Shown: piece by piece, positions 1 to 8,350 of the stretch
Numbering within the stretch: the stretch's first letter is position 1
Layout of the letters: each line of letters begins with the position of its first letter
Assembly (NCBI RefSeq): GCF_001422325.1
Contig: NZ_LMMR01000005.1
Span: 124,001 to 188,000, forward strand
DNA length: 64,000 nucleotides
Direction of reading: 5' to 3'
Source: Leifsonia sp. Leaf264
Lineage (GTDB): Bacteria; Actinomycetota; Actinomycetes; Actinomycetales; Microbacteriaceae
Program-made: the position numbers and the translations under genes
The notes under the pieces: model-generated
Told to the model about the DNA's origin: nothing
Database searches by the model: none
What the model saw: only the letters and a program-made list of their open reading frames with translations

Positions 1-1891
1 GCTGGACTTCTCCGTGTTCCCCAGCCTCCTGCTGGTCGCCACCCTTTTCAGGCTCGGCCTGAACGTCGCCTCCACACGACTTGTGCTCGGCGAAGGCTTC
101 GCCGGCCAGGTCATCCAGGCGTTCGGCCATGTAGCCGTGGGCGGCTCCGTGATCATCGGAACCGTCATCTTCCTCATCCTCGTCGTCATCCAGTTCGTGG
201 TGGTGACCAAGGGAGCTGAGCGCGTCGCAGAGGTCGGAGCACGCTTCACCCTCGACGCCATGCCCGGCAAGCAGATGGCGATCGACGCCGACCTGAACGC
301 TGGACTGATCGATGACGCAGAAGCTCGCCGTCGGCGCGCCGAGGTCAGCGCCGAAGCTGACTTCTACGGCGCCATGGACGGTGCCTCCAAGTTCGTCAAG
401 GGTGACGCGATCGCCGGAATCATCATCATCGTGATCAACGTCATCGGCGGTATCGCGATGGGCATGCTGATGAAGGGCATGGAGATCGGCGAAGCCGTCG
501 AGCACTACACGATCCTGACCATCGGCGACGGACTCGTCACGCAGATCCCCGCCCTCCTCATGGCAGTGTCCACCGGCATGATCGTCACCCGATCCAACGC
601 CGAATCCGACCTCGGCTCCACGACCAGCAAGCAGCTGTCGCAGTCCCGGCTCGCTCTCAGCATCGCCGGTGTCGCAGCGATCGCGATGGGGATGATCCCC
701 GGAATGCCGTTCCTCGCGTTCGCCGCGATCGGGTTCACCCTCGTGTTCATCGGGCAGCGGATCAAGTCGAATGAGAAGAAGGCCGAGCAGGACGCGAAGG
801 TCCAGTCGGCACTGGTCCCGCAGAAGACCGAAACCGCAGACGACATCATCGACCAGATGCGTGTCGCCGGCCTTGAGATCGCCCTGTCGCCCGACCTGGT
901 GGACATCGTGTCCGGTGCCAGCGACGACTTGCTCGCACGTGTGCGCTCCCTCCGGAAGAACATCGCCCTGGAGATGGGGTTCATGATCCCGCCGGTTCGC
1001 ACCCGCGACAGCGTTGACCTTCCGGTCGGGACCTACTCGATCTCCATCGCCGGTGCTGAGGCCGCCCGAGGCCAGGCGCCGAGTGGGATGGTGCTGGCCA
1101 TCGGATCCGGTCCGGGACTGGACGCTCTGCCGGGCGAAACAACCATCGAGCCTGTCTTCGGGCTTCCCGGCAAGTGGGTCCCCAGCGAGATGCGCCGCAA
1201 CGCCGAAATGGCCGGGGCAACAGTCATCGATCGGGTCTCTGTCGTGGTCACCCACCTGAACGCCGTCGTCCTCTCCAACGCACCGCGCTTGCTCACCCGC
1301 GAGGACGTGCGCATCCTCACCGACCACGTGAAGAGGTCCAACCCCAGCGCCGTGGAGGAGCTCACCCCGAACCCGCTGTCTCTCGCCGAGGTGCAGCGGG
1401 TCCTGCAGGGCCTCCTGACGGAACGCGTGGCGATCAACGACCTGCCCCGTATCTACGAAGGTGTCGGGCTCCGCGCGAAGACGACCTCCGACCCGGAGCA
1501 GCTCATCGAAGCCGCCCGCGCGTCCCTCGGTCCGGCACTCGTGCAGCCCTACCTGGAGGACGGCACCCTGAACGTGATCACCTTCGCTCCGACGTTGGAG
1601 CAGCAGCTCCTGGAGGGCCTCCGCCCGTCCGAGGGAGGCACCGTCCCGTACGTCGGCGCTGACGTCACCGAGTCGATCATCTCGTCGATCCAGACCGTCT
1701 TCTCCGCCGTGAACGACGACGGCGCCGAGACCGTCGTTGTCTGCTCACCGCAGCTGCGGCCAGCGGTGCGTCGCCTCATCGCAGCGCACAAGGAAGGCGT
1801 GCCGGTGCTGTCGTACATCGAAGCGACCGCTGTTCCCAACACCAACATCAACACCGTAGGAGTGATCCGCCATGAGCCGGCACACGTATAG
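1..1891 (+). CDS. flhA: Flagellar export gate protein FlhA (5' truncated by window edge)
   Basis: FlhA is the large membrane subunit of the flagellar type III export gate; its cytoplasmic domain docks chaperone-substrate complexes. The in-frame reading continues to the left edge (LDFSVFPSLLLVATLFRLG), which matches FlhA membrane segment two, so roughly the first 60-70 residues are missing. Several hydrophobic segments occupy about the first 250 residues, followed by the soluble domain with the conserved stretch around LTPNPLSLAEVQRVLQ and LPRIYEG. The stop overlaps the start of the following FlhF-like gene by 20 nt, indicating translational coupling. Seen: family-specific sequence. Inferred: a functional flagellum in the host. 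Confidence 0.95.
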   Translation, partial: LDFSVFPSLLLVATLFRLGLNVASTRLVLGEGFAGQVIQAFGHVAVGGSVIIGTVIFLILVVIQFVVVTKGAERVAEVGARFTLDAMPGKQMAIDADLNAGLIDDAEARRRRAEVSAEADFYGAMDGASKFVKGDAIAGIIIIVINVIGGIAMGMLMKGMEIGEAVEHYTILTIGDGLVTQIPALLMAVSTGMIVTRSNAESDLGSTTSKQLSQSRLALSIAGVAAIAMGMIPGMPFLAFAAIGFTLVFIGQRIKSNEKKAEQDAKVQSALVPQKTETADDIIDQMRVAGLEIALSPDLVDIVSGASDDLLARVRSLRKNIALEMGFMIPPVRTRDSVDLPVGTYSISIAGAEAARGQAPSGMVLAIGSGPGLDALPGETTIEPVFGLPGKWVPSEMRRNAEMAGATVIDRVSVVVTHLNAVVLSNAPRLLTREDVRILTDHVKRSNPSAVEELTPNPLSLAEVQRVLQGLLTERVAINDLPRIYEGVGLRAKTTSDPEQLIEAARASLGPALVQPYLEDGTLNVITFAPTLEQQLLEGLRPSEGGTVPYVGADVTESIISSIQTVFSAVNDDGAETVVVCSPQLRPAVRRLIAAHKEGVPVLSYIEATAVPNTNINTVGVIRHEPAHV

Positions 1892-2804
1892 CGGCCAGTC
1901 GATCGAGGAAGCCAAGCGAAAGGCGACCGACGCCCACGGACCCAAAGTCCGTTTCGTGGAGGCGAACCGCCTCCAGCAGGGCGGAATCGCTGGGTTCCTG
2001 TCGAAGACCTCGTTTGAGGTCGTGGTCGACTCCCCCGAACCCACCTCCATGTACGACCCCTCGGCGCTGCTGGGCCTGCTCGACGAGCAGGACAGCCATG
2101 TGACATCCGAAGGCGCTGTGCGGGTGTCCACCGCCTCTTCAGCGTTCGACGACGTGTTCCAGAGTGTCACGAAGACGACCGGTCACAGCGCGGAGAACAC
2201 CGCGCCGCCTCAGACCGAGGACGTCGGCATGTACGGCCGACGCACCGCCGTCACACAGCCAATCCCTCCGGCCATCCAGCCTTCCGTCGAGCACCAGATC
2301 CCCGCGGCGCTGAGCGCCCCTCAGATCGGCCCACAGCCGGCCGAACCGTCCCGCGTACCCGGAGATCTGGTGCTCGTGGTCGGCTTCTCAGACGATGCCT
2401 TGGCAACCGTCAGGGCCATGGCGCGTGCCGGCAAGCCCGTCGACATCCGCGCCGGCGGCGCCGCCACCATCAAGAACACCGACCCGATCAACGACCGTCG
2501 TAGCGCCCTCCCCGCCCGAGCAGACGCCGTCGGCCGGTCACGGGCCGTCTATGTCGCCTACGGCATCGGCTCCGATATCGACCTTCGCGAAGCGGTCTCC
2601 GCGATCCAGCCCGATCAGGTGTGGGCGGTTGTGGACGCGTCGATGAAGACCGGAGACACTGCCGCCTGGGTCACCGCTTTGCCTGCTGTCGATGGCCTCG
2701 CCGTGGTGAACACCGCACGAACCAGCACACCGGAGACGGCGAACCTCCTCGGCGTCCCCATCGGCTTCGTCGACGGAGAGCCCGCCGTCTCAGCGCGACT
2801 GTAA
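1872..2804 (+). CDS. FlhF-like protein without a recognisable GTPase P-loop
   Basis: The N-terminus (about residues 1-55, SIEEAKRKATDAHGPKVRFV then GGIAGFLSKTSFEVVV) matches the N-terminal domain of FlhF, the SRP-type GTPase that places flagella. A low-complexity linker follows, then a domain from about residue 165 starting DLVLVVGFSDDALATVRAMA, where FlhF has its GTPase. No GxxGxGKT P-loop is present, so GTP hydrolysis is unlikely. It overlaps flhA by 20 nt and precedes csrA by 89 nt. The position matches flhF in flagellar clusters. Inference: a degenerate or regulatory FlhF homologue specific to this lineage. Confidence 0.7.
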   Translation: MSRHTYSGQSIEEAKRKATDAHGPKVRFVEANRLQQGGIAGFLSKTSFEVVVDSPEPTSMYDPSALLGLLDEQDSHVTSEGAVRVSTASSAFDDVFQSVTKTTGHSAENTAPPQTEDVGMYGRRTAVTQPIPPAIQPSVEHQIPAALSAPQIGPQPAEPSRVPGDLVLVVGFSDDALATVRAMARAGKPVDIRAGGAATIKNTDPINDRRSALPARADAVGRSRAVYVAYGIGSDIDLREAVSAIQPDQVWAVVDASMKTGDTAAWVTALPAVDGLAVVNTARTSTPETANLLGVPIGFVDGEPAVSARL

Positions 2805-2827
2805 CGCCACCCGCAGAAACCCGATCG

Positions 2828-2837
2828 TCCGCGCATG
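2828..2837 (+). promoter_or_regulatory. Class A motif before csrA
   Basis: TCCGCGCATG on the plus strand, 56 nt before the csrA start. A GAAACC box lies 7 bp upstream of CCGC. It is one of four plus-strand copies of the recurring motif, each upstream of a rightward gene. Confidence 0.6.
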
Positions 2838-2848
2838 TAAGTGGTAAG

Positions 2849-2864
2849 CCGTCAGCCCTGACGG
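2849..2864 (+). promoter_or_regulatory. Hairpin in csrA leader
   Basis: Perfect inverted repeat CCGTCA-GCCC-TGACGG in the csrA leader, followed by two GGA/GGG-containing stretches before the start codon. CsrA classically represses its own mRNA through GGA motifs in leader hairpins; that role here is inference. Confidence 0.35.
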
Positions 2865-2893
2865 TGGGCCATGGAAGGCGAAAGGGGCCACAC

Positions 2894-3175
2894 ATGCTCG
2901 TGATGACACGAAAGACTGACCAGAAGATCATCATCACCATCCCCACGGGGGAGACGGTGGAGATCAGCATCCTCGAGGTGCGAGGCGACAACGTCCGCAT
3001 CGGGTTCGAAGCCCCGAGAAGCGTATTCAGCATCGACCGCCAGGAGGTGGCCGACGCCGTAGCGCAGACCAACTTGGAGGCTGCAGCAGGAACCGCAAAC
3101 GACGCTGCCGAGGCTGGCCTGAAGGCCATGTTCGGTGGCAACTCCGCACAGACTGCGTTGCTAGGCAACCGCTGA
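2894..3175 (+). CDS. csrA: Carbon storage regulator CsrA
   Basis: CsrA is a small dimeric RNA-binding protein that blocks translation of target mRNAs, classically flagellin, and is antagonised by FliW. The 93-residue product starts MLVMTRKTDQKIIITIP, carries the conserved VRIGFEAP segment and has a C-terminal extension of about 30 residues beyond the usual 60-65. The ATG at 2894 was chosen because it gives the canonical N-terminus and follows an AAAGGGG ribosome site. fliW lies convergently next door. A class A motif and a hairpin occur in its leader. Confidence 0.95.
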   Translation: MLVMTRKTDQKIIITIPTGETVEISILEVRGDNVRIGFEAPRSVFSIDRQEVADAVAQTNLEAAAGTANDAAEAGLKAMFGGNSAQTALLGNR

Positions 3176-3210
3176 GCGACTAGCTCACATCGCCGAATGG
3201 CGGAAACGAC

Positions 3211-3242
3211 TGAAGGCCGGGAGGCGAACCTCCCGGCCTTCA
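3211..3242. terminator. Bidirectional terminator between csrA and fliW
   Basis: Perfect 12-bp stem AAGGCCGGGAGG / CCTCCCGGCCTT with a CGAA loop, followed on the plus strand by CATTTTCGTTT. It sits between convergent csrA and fliW and can serve both. Confidence 0.85.
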
Positions 3243-3255
3243 TTTTCGTTTGTGC

Positions 3256-3624
3256 CTACGCGGCCAGCTTCTGGCGCAGCGGCCAGTTCTGGCCATCCAG
3301 GATCACCTGCGCGCTCACTCCGGTGTCCCGGTGGACGATGATCGGGGCGATCAGGTTCACCGTCGTCTCCTCCTGCGCCGGGTTCACGACAACGAAGACG
3401 TCAACCTTCTCGATTGTCGTAGCCCCGATGACTGCGAGCCTGTCGGCGCTGAGCTCCGGGCTGTAGGTGGGGAGGTGGACGGCTGCGTCGAGGACGAACA
3501 GGCGCACATCCCCTCCGCGGAGGGCGTACACGGCGTCTGCACCGTCGATGGGGTCAAGGGCGAAGTCGGTCAACGAGCCGAGACCGAGCGGGGGCTGCGC
3601 GAAAGTCAGCGCTTCGGCCCTCAT
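3256..3624 (-). CDS. fliW: Flagellar assembly factor FliW
   Basis: FliW binds flagellin and CsrA, coupling filament protein supply to csrA-controlled translation. The 122-residue protein has FliW hallmarks: LGSLTDFAL, then a FVVVNPAQEETTVNLIAPIIV segment close to the family signature for nucleating strands, then a C-terminal QVILDGQNWPLRQKL. Its ATG overlaps the flgL stop (ATGA), so it is the last gene of the flgN-flgK-flgL-fliW operon. Length is typical of the family. Pairing with csrA across the terminator supports both assignments. Confidence 0.92.
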   Translation of the reverse strand: MRAEALTFAQPPLGLGSLTDFALDPIDGADAVYALRGGDVRLFVLDAAVHLPTYSPELSADRLAVIGATTIEKVDVFVVVNPAQEETTVNLIAPIIVHRDTGVSAQVILDGQNWPLRQKLAA

Positions 3625-4505
3625 CGGAGGAAGTCCATCAGGTTGTGCTGGTTGGACTTGGCGGTGACGGACAACGCCGTCTGGTAGGTCAGTTCCTGCA
3701 TCTGCAGCTCCATGATGATCGTGGGGAGGTCGATGTCTTCCAGGCGGACGCGCTGGTCCTCCAGGTCGACCTTGCGGGTGGCGAGGGATTCCTCAGTGGT
3801 GAGCACGACGTTGTGTCGGGCTCCGATGGTGGACTGGGCCTTGCGGACATCGTCGAGGGTCTTGTCGATCTCGCCGATCCGGGCTGACGTGGGAACGCCG
3901 GCGCGGAGGTCGGAGATCAGTCCGTCGAGCTTGGCGAAGATCGAGTCGGTCCCGGTTCCGAAGATGGCTGCTCCGTCGGCATCGACCTTGATGGTCGCTC
4001 CGTCTCCGAGGCGGCGTTCTACCGATGAGCCGGCGATACCGTTGTAGCTGTAGTCGTCGTTGAAGACGACCCCCGTGTCGCTGGTGCCTGCGTACACGGA
4101 GCGTCCCTGGTAGTTTGCGCTTGTCTCCTTCAGAAGCGAGTCCTTGATGGTGGTCAGTTCCAGCGCGATGGCCTCCTTCGCCTGAGGCGACATGGATCCG
4201 TCGTTCGCTCCCTGGACTGCGAGGTCGCGGGCACGAGACAGCTGGCTGTTCACCGTCATGAGGGACGAGTCGATGGTGGTGAGCCATCCGAGCGCGTCAG
4301 CGATGTTGCGGGTGTACTGCTCGCCGGAGGCCTGGGCCTTGTGGACGCCGAGGAGGTTGGCGGATCCGGACGGATCATCCGAGGGCGCTTGGATCCGCTT
4401 GCCGGAGGTGGCCTGGTTCTGCAGGGTGGCGTACTTGCTGCCGGCTGCCTGCAGGTGACGCGACTGCGTCTCCATGCGCATCAGGTTTGTGGTTCGTGTG
4501 ATCAT
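3621..4505 (-). CDS. flgL: Flagellar hook-filament junction protein FlgL
   Basis: FlgL (HAP3) joins hook and filament. The 294-residue protein has a flagellin-like N-terminal helix (MITRTTNLMRMETQSRHLQ), the SGKRIQAPSDDPSGSANLL motif at about residues 33-52, and a C-terminal coiled segment. Its start overlaps the flgK stop and its stop overlaps the fliW start, both as ATGA-type junctions. Export is expected through the FlhA gate. No signal peptide is present, as expected for a type III substrate. Confidence 0.95.
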   Translation of the reverse strand: MITRTTNLMRMETQSRHLQAAGSKYATLQNQATSGKRIQAPSDDPSGSANLLGVHKAQASGEQYTRNIADALGWLTTIDSSLMTVNSQLSRARDLAVQGANDGSMSPQAKEAIALELTTIKDSLLKETSANYQGRSVYAGTSDTGVVFNDDYSYNGIAGSSVERRLGDGATIKVDADGAAIFGTGTDSIFAKLDGLISDLRAGVPTSARIGEIDKTLDDVRKAQSTIGARHNVVLTTEESLATRKVDLEDQRVRLEDIDLPTIIMELQMQELTYQTALSVTAKSNQHNLMDFLR

Positions 4506-5920
4506 CGTCCAACGAGTCCTGTCTTGTTGATGAGGGTGTCGAGCAGCTCGTCCATCGCGGTCATCGCTCGGGCGGCCGCCTGGTACGCGGTCTGTGCGGA
4601 GATCAGGTTCATGCTCTCCTCGTCCAGGTCGACGCCAGCCTGCGCCTTCTGGGCGCCGGAGGCGTTGCCGTAGGAGAGGTCAGCGAGATCGGACTGGCGA
4701 AGCTCACCCTGTGAGGTGACTGCGATGGAACCGACGAATGCGTTCCACTGGCCGTCGGCGGAGAGGTTCCCGACTCCCAGCTGGGAGATCTTGTCGGCAA
4801 TCGATCCGTCGAGGTTGCCGGCGCCGGCTGCGCCCACAGCGATGTCGTTGATGCCTGTGGCGATCACGTTCAGGCCGAGAGCGGCAGGTGCCCCTGGGGT
4901 GAACCCGAAGAAGTCCAGCCCGGTGACACCTTCGAAGGTGGAGCCGGTGCGGTGGACGTCGTTGACTGTGGCAGCGAGAGTGGTTGCAACCCGGTTGTAC
5001 GCCTCTGCGGACTCCGCGAGGGCACCTCCGGTGCCTGTGGCATTGGCCGGCTTCAGGAGCGACAGGTGAGCGGCGAGCTCCCCACCGTCCATGGCGATCG
5101 CCAGGCCCGGGTGCTTCACCCATTCGAGGTGTACGTCGGAGCCGAGGGTGGTGCCGCCGACAGCCTTCACTTCGTTGAAGTCAGCGCCGCTGACGAGGGG
5201 GTTGCCGCCGACGAGGACGTCGATGCCTCCGTCGGAGCGGCCGACGACAACGCCGCCGGCTGTCTCCGCGACGTGCTCGGCGAGGAGGTTGCGTCGGTCG
5301 ACGAGTTCGTTGGTGGAGCCGCCGGCTGCCGCCTGCTTGCGGATCTGGTCGTTCAGCTCGGCGATCTGCCGTCCGGCGTTGTTGAGCTCAGCGGTGACTG
5401 CGTCGACTGTGCCGCGGGTTGAACCCCACTGGTCGTCGATGGCCCGGTAGCCGTCCGCGAGCTGGGCGCCGAGAACGTGCGCCTGCTCGACGACAACGGA
5501 AGCTCCAGCAGCCTTACCTGCGTTGTTGGAGAGGTCCTGCCATGAGTTCCAGAACTTCGACAGCTGGGCTGCGAGCCCGTCCTTGCTGGGTTCGTTGAGA
5601 ACCTTCTCGATGTTGGAGAACGCGGTGGCGCGAGTGGCGTGGAACCCGGAGTTCGACAGGGCGGTGCGGACGCGAGCGTCGAGGAACTTGTCGCCGAGCC
5701 GGTTGATGGCGTCGACGGTCACTCCGCCACCGGCGGTGGGGAGCGGCTGCTCGAGGATGCCTGCCTTGCCCACGGACGCGACGGAGGACTGCGACACTCG
5801 CTGGCGGGTGTAACCGGTGGTGTTGGCGTTGGCGACGTTCTGGCCGGCGACGTCCACGGCGGTGCGTGCGGCGGTCAAGCCCATGAATGAGGTGTTCAGG
5901 CCTGCGAAGGTGCTGCCCAT
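4502..5920 (-). CDS. flgK: Flagellar hook-associated protein FlgK
   Basis: FlgK (HAP1) is the first junction protein above the hook. The ATG at 5920 gives MGSTFAGLNTSFMGLTAART and follows an AAGGAAC ribosome site; the longer open frame upstream runs through flgN and is a shadow. The product is 472 residues. The rod/hook signature NVANANTTGYTRQ is at about residues 28-40 and the C-terminal helix (SAQTAYQAAARAMTAMDELL) matches the partner helix. It lies between flgN and flgL in a tight operon. Confidence 0.95.
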   Translation of the reverse strand: MGSTFAGLNTSFMGLTAARTAVDVAGQNVANANTTGYTRQRVSQSSVASVGKAGILEQPLPTAGGGVTVDAINRLGDKFLDARVRTALSNSGFHATRATAFSNIEKVLNEPSKDGLAAQLSKFWNSWQDLSNNAGKAAGASVVVEQAHVLGAQLADGYRAIDDQWGSTRGTVDAVTAELNNAGRQIAELNDQIRKQAAAGGSTNELVDRRNLLAEHVAETAGGVVVGRSDGGIDVLVGGNPLVSGADFNEVKAVGGTTLGSDVHLEWVKHPGLAIAMDGGELAAHLSLLKPANATGTGGALAESAEAYNRVATTLAATVNDVHRTGSTFEGVTGLDFFGFTPGAPAALGLNVIATGINDIAVGAAGAGNLDGSIADKISQLGVGNLSADGQWNAFVGSIAVTSQGELRQSDLADLSYGNASGAQKAQAGVDLDEESMNLISAQTAYQAAARAMTAMDELLDTLINKTGLVGR

Positions 5921-5922
5921 GT

Positions 5923-6411
5923 TCAGAGTTCCTTGTCGATGAGTCGTGCTGTGGCGCGACCAGAGTGGGTGGCGCCTGAGGCGTTGTAGACCGCAGCGGA
6001 ACCGTTGGCGTCGGCCAGGGTCTCCTGGGTGGAGCGGATCGCGGAGCGGATGAGGTGTTCGTTGGAGTCGCGGAGCCCGGCGAGCTCGGTGAGGGAGGAG
6101 GTGAGCGCCTTGTGGTGGGAGACGAGGATCTCCCTCCAGACGTCTTCGGCTGCGTCGCTGTCGGCCAGCTGGAGCAGGGAGGAATCCTCCGGGAGGTCCC
6201 ATTCTGCGGCGACGATCGACACCTCGACTGCGAGGGCGAGGTTCACTTCGGAGAGCTTCGACTGGATCTTCTCGATCTCACCTGTCGCTCGTGGGAGCCA
6301 ACGGGTCTTTCCGGCGGTCAGCAGGAGCTGTTCGGTCTCCAACTTGAAGACCAGAACGTCGAGGAGTTCACGTTCTGCCCAAAGCAGCGCACTTACTTCA
6401 TGCATGCTCAT
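5923..6411 (-). CDS. flgN: FlgN-family flagellar chaperone
   Basis: FlgN binds the C-terminal helices of FlgK and FlgL before export. The 162-residue, mostly helical protein has heptad-like character (LLWAERELLDVLVFKLETEQ) and is located directly before flgK, as in many flagellar operons. FlgN proteins are poorly conserved, so position weighs heavily. The ATG at 6411 follows a strong GGAGGT site. It is the first gene of the flgN-flgK-flgL-fliW operon and has a sigma-28-like promoter about 70 nt upstream. Confidence 0.85.
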   Translation of the reverse strand: MSMHEVSALLWAERELLDVLVFKLETEQLLLTAGKTRWLPRATGEIEKIQSKLSEVNLALAVEVSIVAAEWDLPEDSSLLQLADSDAAEDVWREILVSHHKALTSSLTELAGLRDSNEHLIRSAIRSTQETLADANGSAAVYNASGATHSGRATARLIDKEL

Positions 6412-6476
6412 CTGTGTCCCACCTCCTTTTCTTTTCTCGGGGCCGACGGCGGGGTGCCGGCCAGATTCACACGTGA

Positions 6477-6505
6477 CTATCGGGCGGACCGGAGGGTGTG
6501 TAAGC
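6477..6505 (-). promoter_or_regulatory. Sigma-28-like promoter of flgN operon
   Basis: On the minus strand GCTTAC (6505-6500), 15 bp, then CCCGATAG (6484-6477), close to the FliA/WhiG -10 GCCGATAA with the usual 15-bp spacer. The -35 departs from TAAA. It lies 66 nt before flgN. Confidence 0.6.
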
Positions 6506-6509
6506 AGGA

Positions 6510-6537
6510 ACGGCCGCCACCTTGCGGTGACGGCCGT
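6510..6537 (-). terminator. Terminator after the Ala/Pro-rich gene
   Basis: Inverted repeat ACGGCCGCCACC / GGTGACGGCCGT, 11 of 12 positions paired around a short loop, placed just beyond the stop of the 6552-7784 gene. The following U-tract is weak, and the hairpin abuts the flgN promoter. Confidence 0.5.
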
Positions 6538-6551
6538 GTTTTCCTGTCAGG

Positions 6552-7784
6552 TCAGGCTCGGGTGAGCTCGCGGATGATCTCGGATGCCCGGATGAGGCCG
6601 TCCTGCTCGTCGCGGTCGGCTGCTGCGGCTGCGAGGGCTGCGGCGACGATGGCGTCGTACGCTTCGCCGAGGACGTCTGCGCGAAGTTCGTAGCCGGCGG
6701 CGAGGATCTGGTCAGCGGTGTTGCCGATCTCTTCGGGGTGGTCGATGTCGAGCCGTGCGGGCCCGCCGATCGAGGAGGAGATGAGGACGATGAGGTCGTC
6801 GCGTCCGGCGTGCTTGGGTGCGGCTGCGAACAGGTCGTCGCTGTGGTTGGTCACGGTTGTCTCCGGTGTTGGGGTGGTGGACAGGTGGGCGCTGCGGTGA
6901 CCGCTGCCGAGCCCGTAGAGGTCGTCGGCGACTGCCACCCACTTCTCGACAGCGGCGATGTCGGCGGGTGCATCGGAGGATGCGATCCGGCGGGCTTCGT
7001 CGTCGCCGTGGGTGATTCGGCCATAGGTCTCGGCGATGGCGTCCCGGTCGGCGAGCGTGGGCTGCTCGGTGACGACGGCGGGGACGATGAACGACGGCGC
7101 GACGGCAGGTGCGGGTATCGGCTCAGCGGGTGTCGCCACAACAGGGGTCTCGTCTGCTGCTTCCTCGGCAACGGGGACCTCGGTGACCGGCTCGACTGCG
7201 GCGGGCTCTGCCTGCAGGATGAAGTCCGGCGCCGGCGCCAGGGTCGGCTCCGCAACTGCCGTGTCGATGATCGACTCGGATGTCGGTGCGGAGTGCTGCT
7301 CCGGCTTCCACTTCTCGGGCGTCCATGCGCCGGGTGCCCAGCCGGTCGCCGACGCCGCAGGGGCCGCGTCTTCAGGCTCCGGCTGTGGTTCGACGGACGG
7401 TTCGTCGACGGGGTCGACGGGGTCGGCGGCGACGGGCTCAGCTGTGGGTTCAGCTGCAGCCTGGGTTCCCCAGGAGGGTGCGGCGGAGAACGAACCGAAC
7501 GTCGGAGCGGCCGATGGCGCGGCGGTCTCTGTGACGGTTTCGTCGGTCGGGACGGCAGCGTCGGCGAAGCTGAACTCGGCAGCGAGGGCGTCGTAGTCGA
7601 GGGTCCCCGCAGGAGCTGCGGACCAGTCGGTCACAGCTCCGAATGCGGGTGCGGGCTCGTCAGCTTTCGGGGTGCCGAAGGCGGGGAACGGGGAGGCGGG
7701 CGGTGCGGATGTCGCACCGATCTCGGGGTCGTCTTGGACCGCCGGCTCGGAGGCCGGGTCGGTCTTCTTGGTGAAGAGGTTCAT
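6552..7784 (-). CDS. Ala/Pro-rich acidic protein, unknown function
   Basis: A 410-residue protein not recognised. About the first 270 residues are low-complexity, rich in Ala, Pro, Glu and Val, with no signal peptide or membrane segment (it begins MNLFTKKTDPASEP). The last 100 residues look folded: DDLIVLISSSIGGPARLDID, then ADQILAAGYELRADVLGEAY and a terminal helix. It follows the flgN operon in the same direction and has its own sigma-28-like promoter and a terminator, so co-expression with flagellar genes is likely. A disordered linker plus a small C-terminal domain would suit a scaffold or tether; that is speculation. Confidence 0.6.
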   Translation of the reverse strand: MNLFTKKTDPASEPAVQDDPEIGATSAPPASPFPAFGTPKADEPAPAFGAVTDWSAAPAGTLDYDALAAEFSFADAAVPTDETVTETAAPSAAPTFGSFSAAPSWGTQAAAEPTAEPVAADPVDPVDEPSVEPQPEPEDAAPAASATGWAPGAWTPEKWKPEQHSAPTSESIIDTAVAEPTLAPAPDFILQAEPAAVEPVTEVPVAEEAADETPVVATPAEPIPAPAVAPSFIVPAVVTEQPTLADRDAIAETYGRITHGDDEARRIASSDAPADIAAVEKWVAVADDLYGLGSGHRSAHLSTTPTPETTVTNHSDDLFAAAPKHAGRDDLIVLISSSIGGPARLDIDHPEEIGNTADQILAAGYELRADVLGEAYDAIVAAALAAAAADRDEQDGLIRASEIIRELTRA

Positions 7785-7792
7785 ACCGTGAA

Positions 7793-7821
7793 CTGTCGGT
7801 GGTGCCGGCGGTCACGGTCAG
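7793..7821 (-). promoter_or_regulatory. Sigma-28-like promoter of the 6552-7784 gene
   Basis: Minus strand CTGAC (7821-7817), 16 bp, ACCGACAG (7800-7793), only 8 nt before the ATG at 7784. It matches the other five sites in the window. Confidence 0.5.
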
Positions 7822-7825
7822 TGTC

Positions 7826-7981
7826 TCAGCGTTCGATTCCGAGGTCTTCTAGGATCCGTCGCTCGTCTGCAGTGAGAGGTGCAGCGCAGAGGCTGTCGGT
7901 GTTGATGGCCCCGCAACGGATGCAGAGGTCGGTGTTGTCGTTTGCGGGCGCGTGGGCGCCGAGCTTGGGTGGGAAAGTCAT
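7826..7981 (-). CDS. Small CxxC protein, unknown
   Basis: A 51-residue frame from ATG at 7981 (MTFPPKLGAHAPANDN) to a stop at 7826, with CIRCG and a later Cys that could form part of a zinc site. The same frame is open further upstream to a GTG at 8215, but codon use there is mixed. It has no clear ribosome site and is a tentative call. Confidence 0.4.
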   Translation of the reverse strand: MTFPPKLGAHAPANDNTDLCIRCGAINTDSLCAAPLTADERRILEDLGIER

Positions 7982-8006
7982 ATGGGTGTTTCGGTCTTTC
8001 GGTGTT

Positions 8007-8268
8007 TCAGGTCTGAATGGAACAGCTTCCCGCCTGCCGGTGGCGTCGGGATGTGTGGGCGATGTCGTCGCTGTTCGGGACGGATCGCATGCGCGACAGC
8101 TTGTCGCGGATGATGCCGGGTGTCCGCTTGTTCTTGGCGGTTCTGCCAGCCGGGTTTGGTCTCCGGCGGCGTGGTCGTTCAGGAAGGTGACGGCGGTGAC
8201 GGTCTGGCCAGTCACGGCATCGGTGCGTCGTCCGGGACGGCGCGGAATGGTTCGCGTTTCGCTTCCAT
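8007..8268 (-). pseudogene. Probable frame-disrupted small gene
   Basis: An ATG at 8268 lies exactly 8 nt after a class A motif, which is the position of a start codon elsewhere in the window. Its frame (MEAKREPFRAVPDDAPMP) stops after 18 codons; the TGA overlaps a GTG start in a second frame (TGQTVTAVTFLNDHAAG), and beyond about 8140 a third frame has the best codon usage (AGRTAKNKRTPGIIRDKL, ending at 8007). This looks like one gene broken by one or two frameshifts, or by sequencing errors. Overlapping small genes are the alternative. Confidence 0.4.
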
Positions 8269-8276
8269 GTCACATA

Positions 8277-8286
8277 CATGTGCGGA
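8277..8286 (-). promoter_or_regulatory. Class A motif before 8268
   Basis: TCCGCACATG on the minus strand; CATG is 8 nt from the ATG at 8268. No clear GAAACC box is seen. Confidence 0.55.
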
Positions 8287-8350
8287 TGCGGCGAGAACCG
8301 ACTGATCAGACTATCTGAAGTTCTTTCACCACGCGAATCGGGGCTGGAAG

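Noticed and set aside
505-1662. Several long open frames opposite or out of phase with flhA
   Set aside because: They are shadows of the flhA reading frame: Arg/Pro/Ser-rich with no family signal, and flhA has full-length homology.
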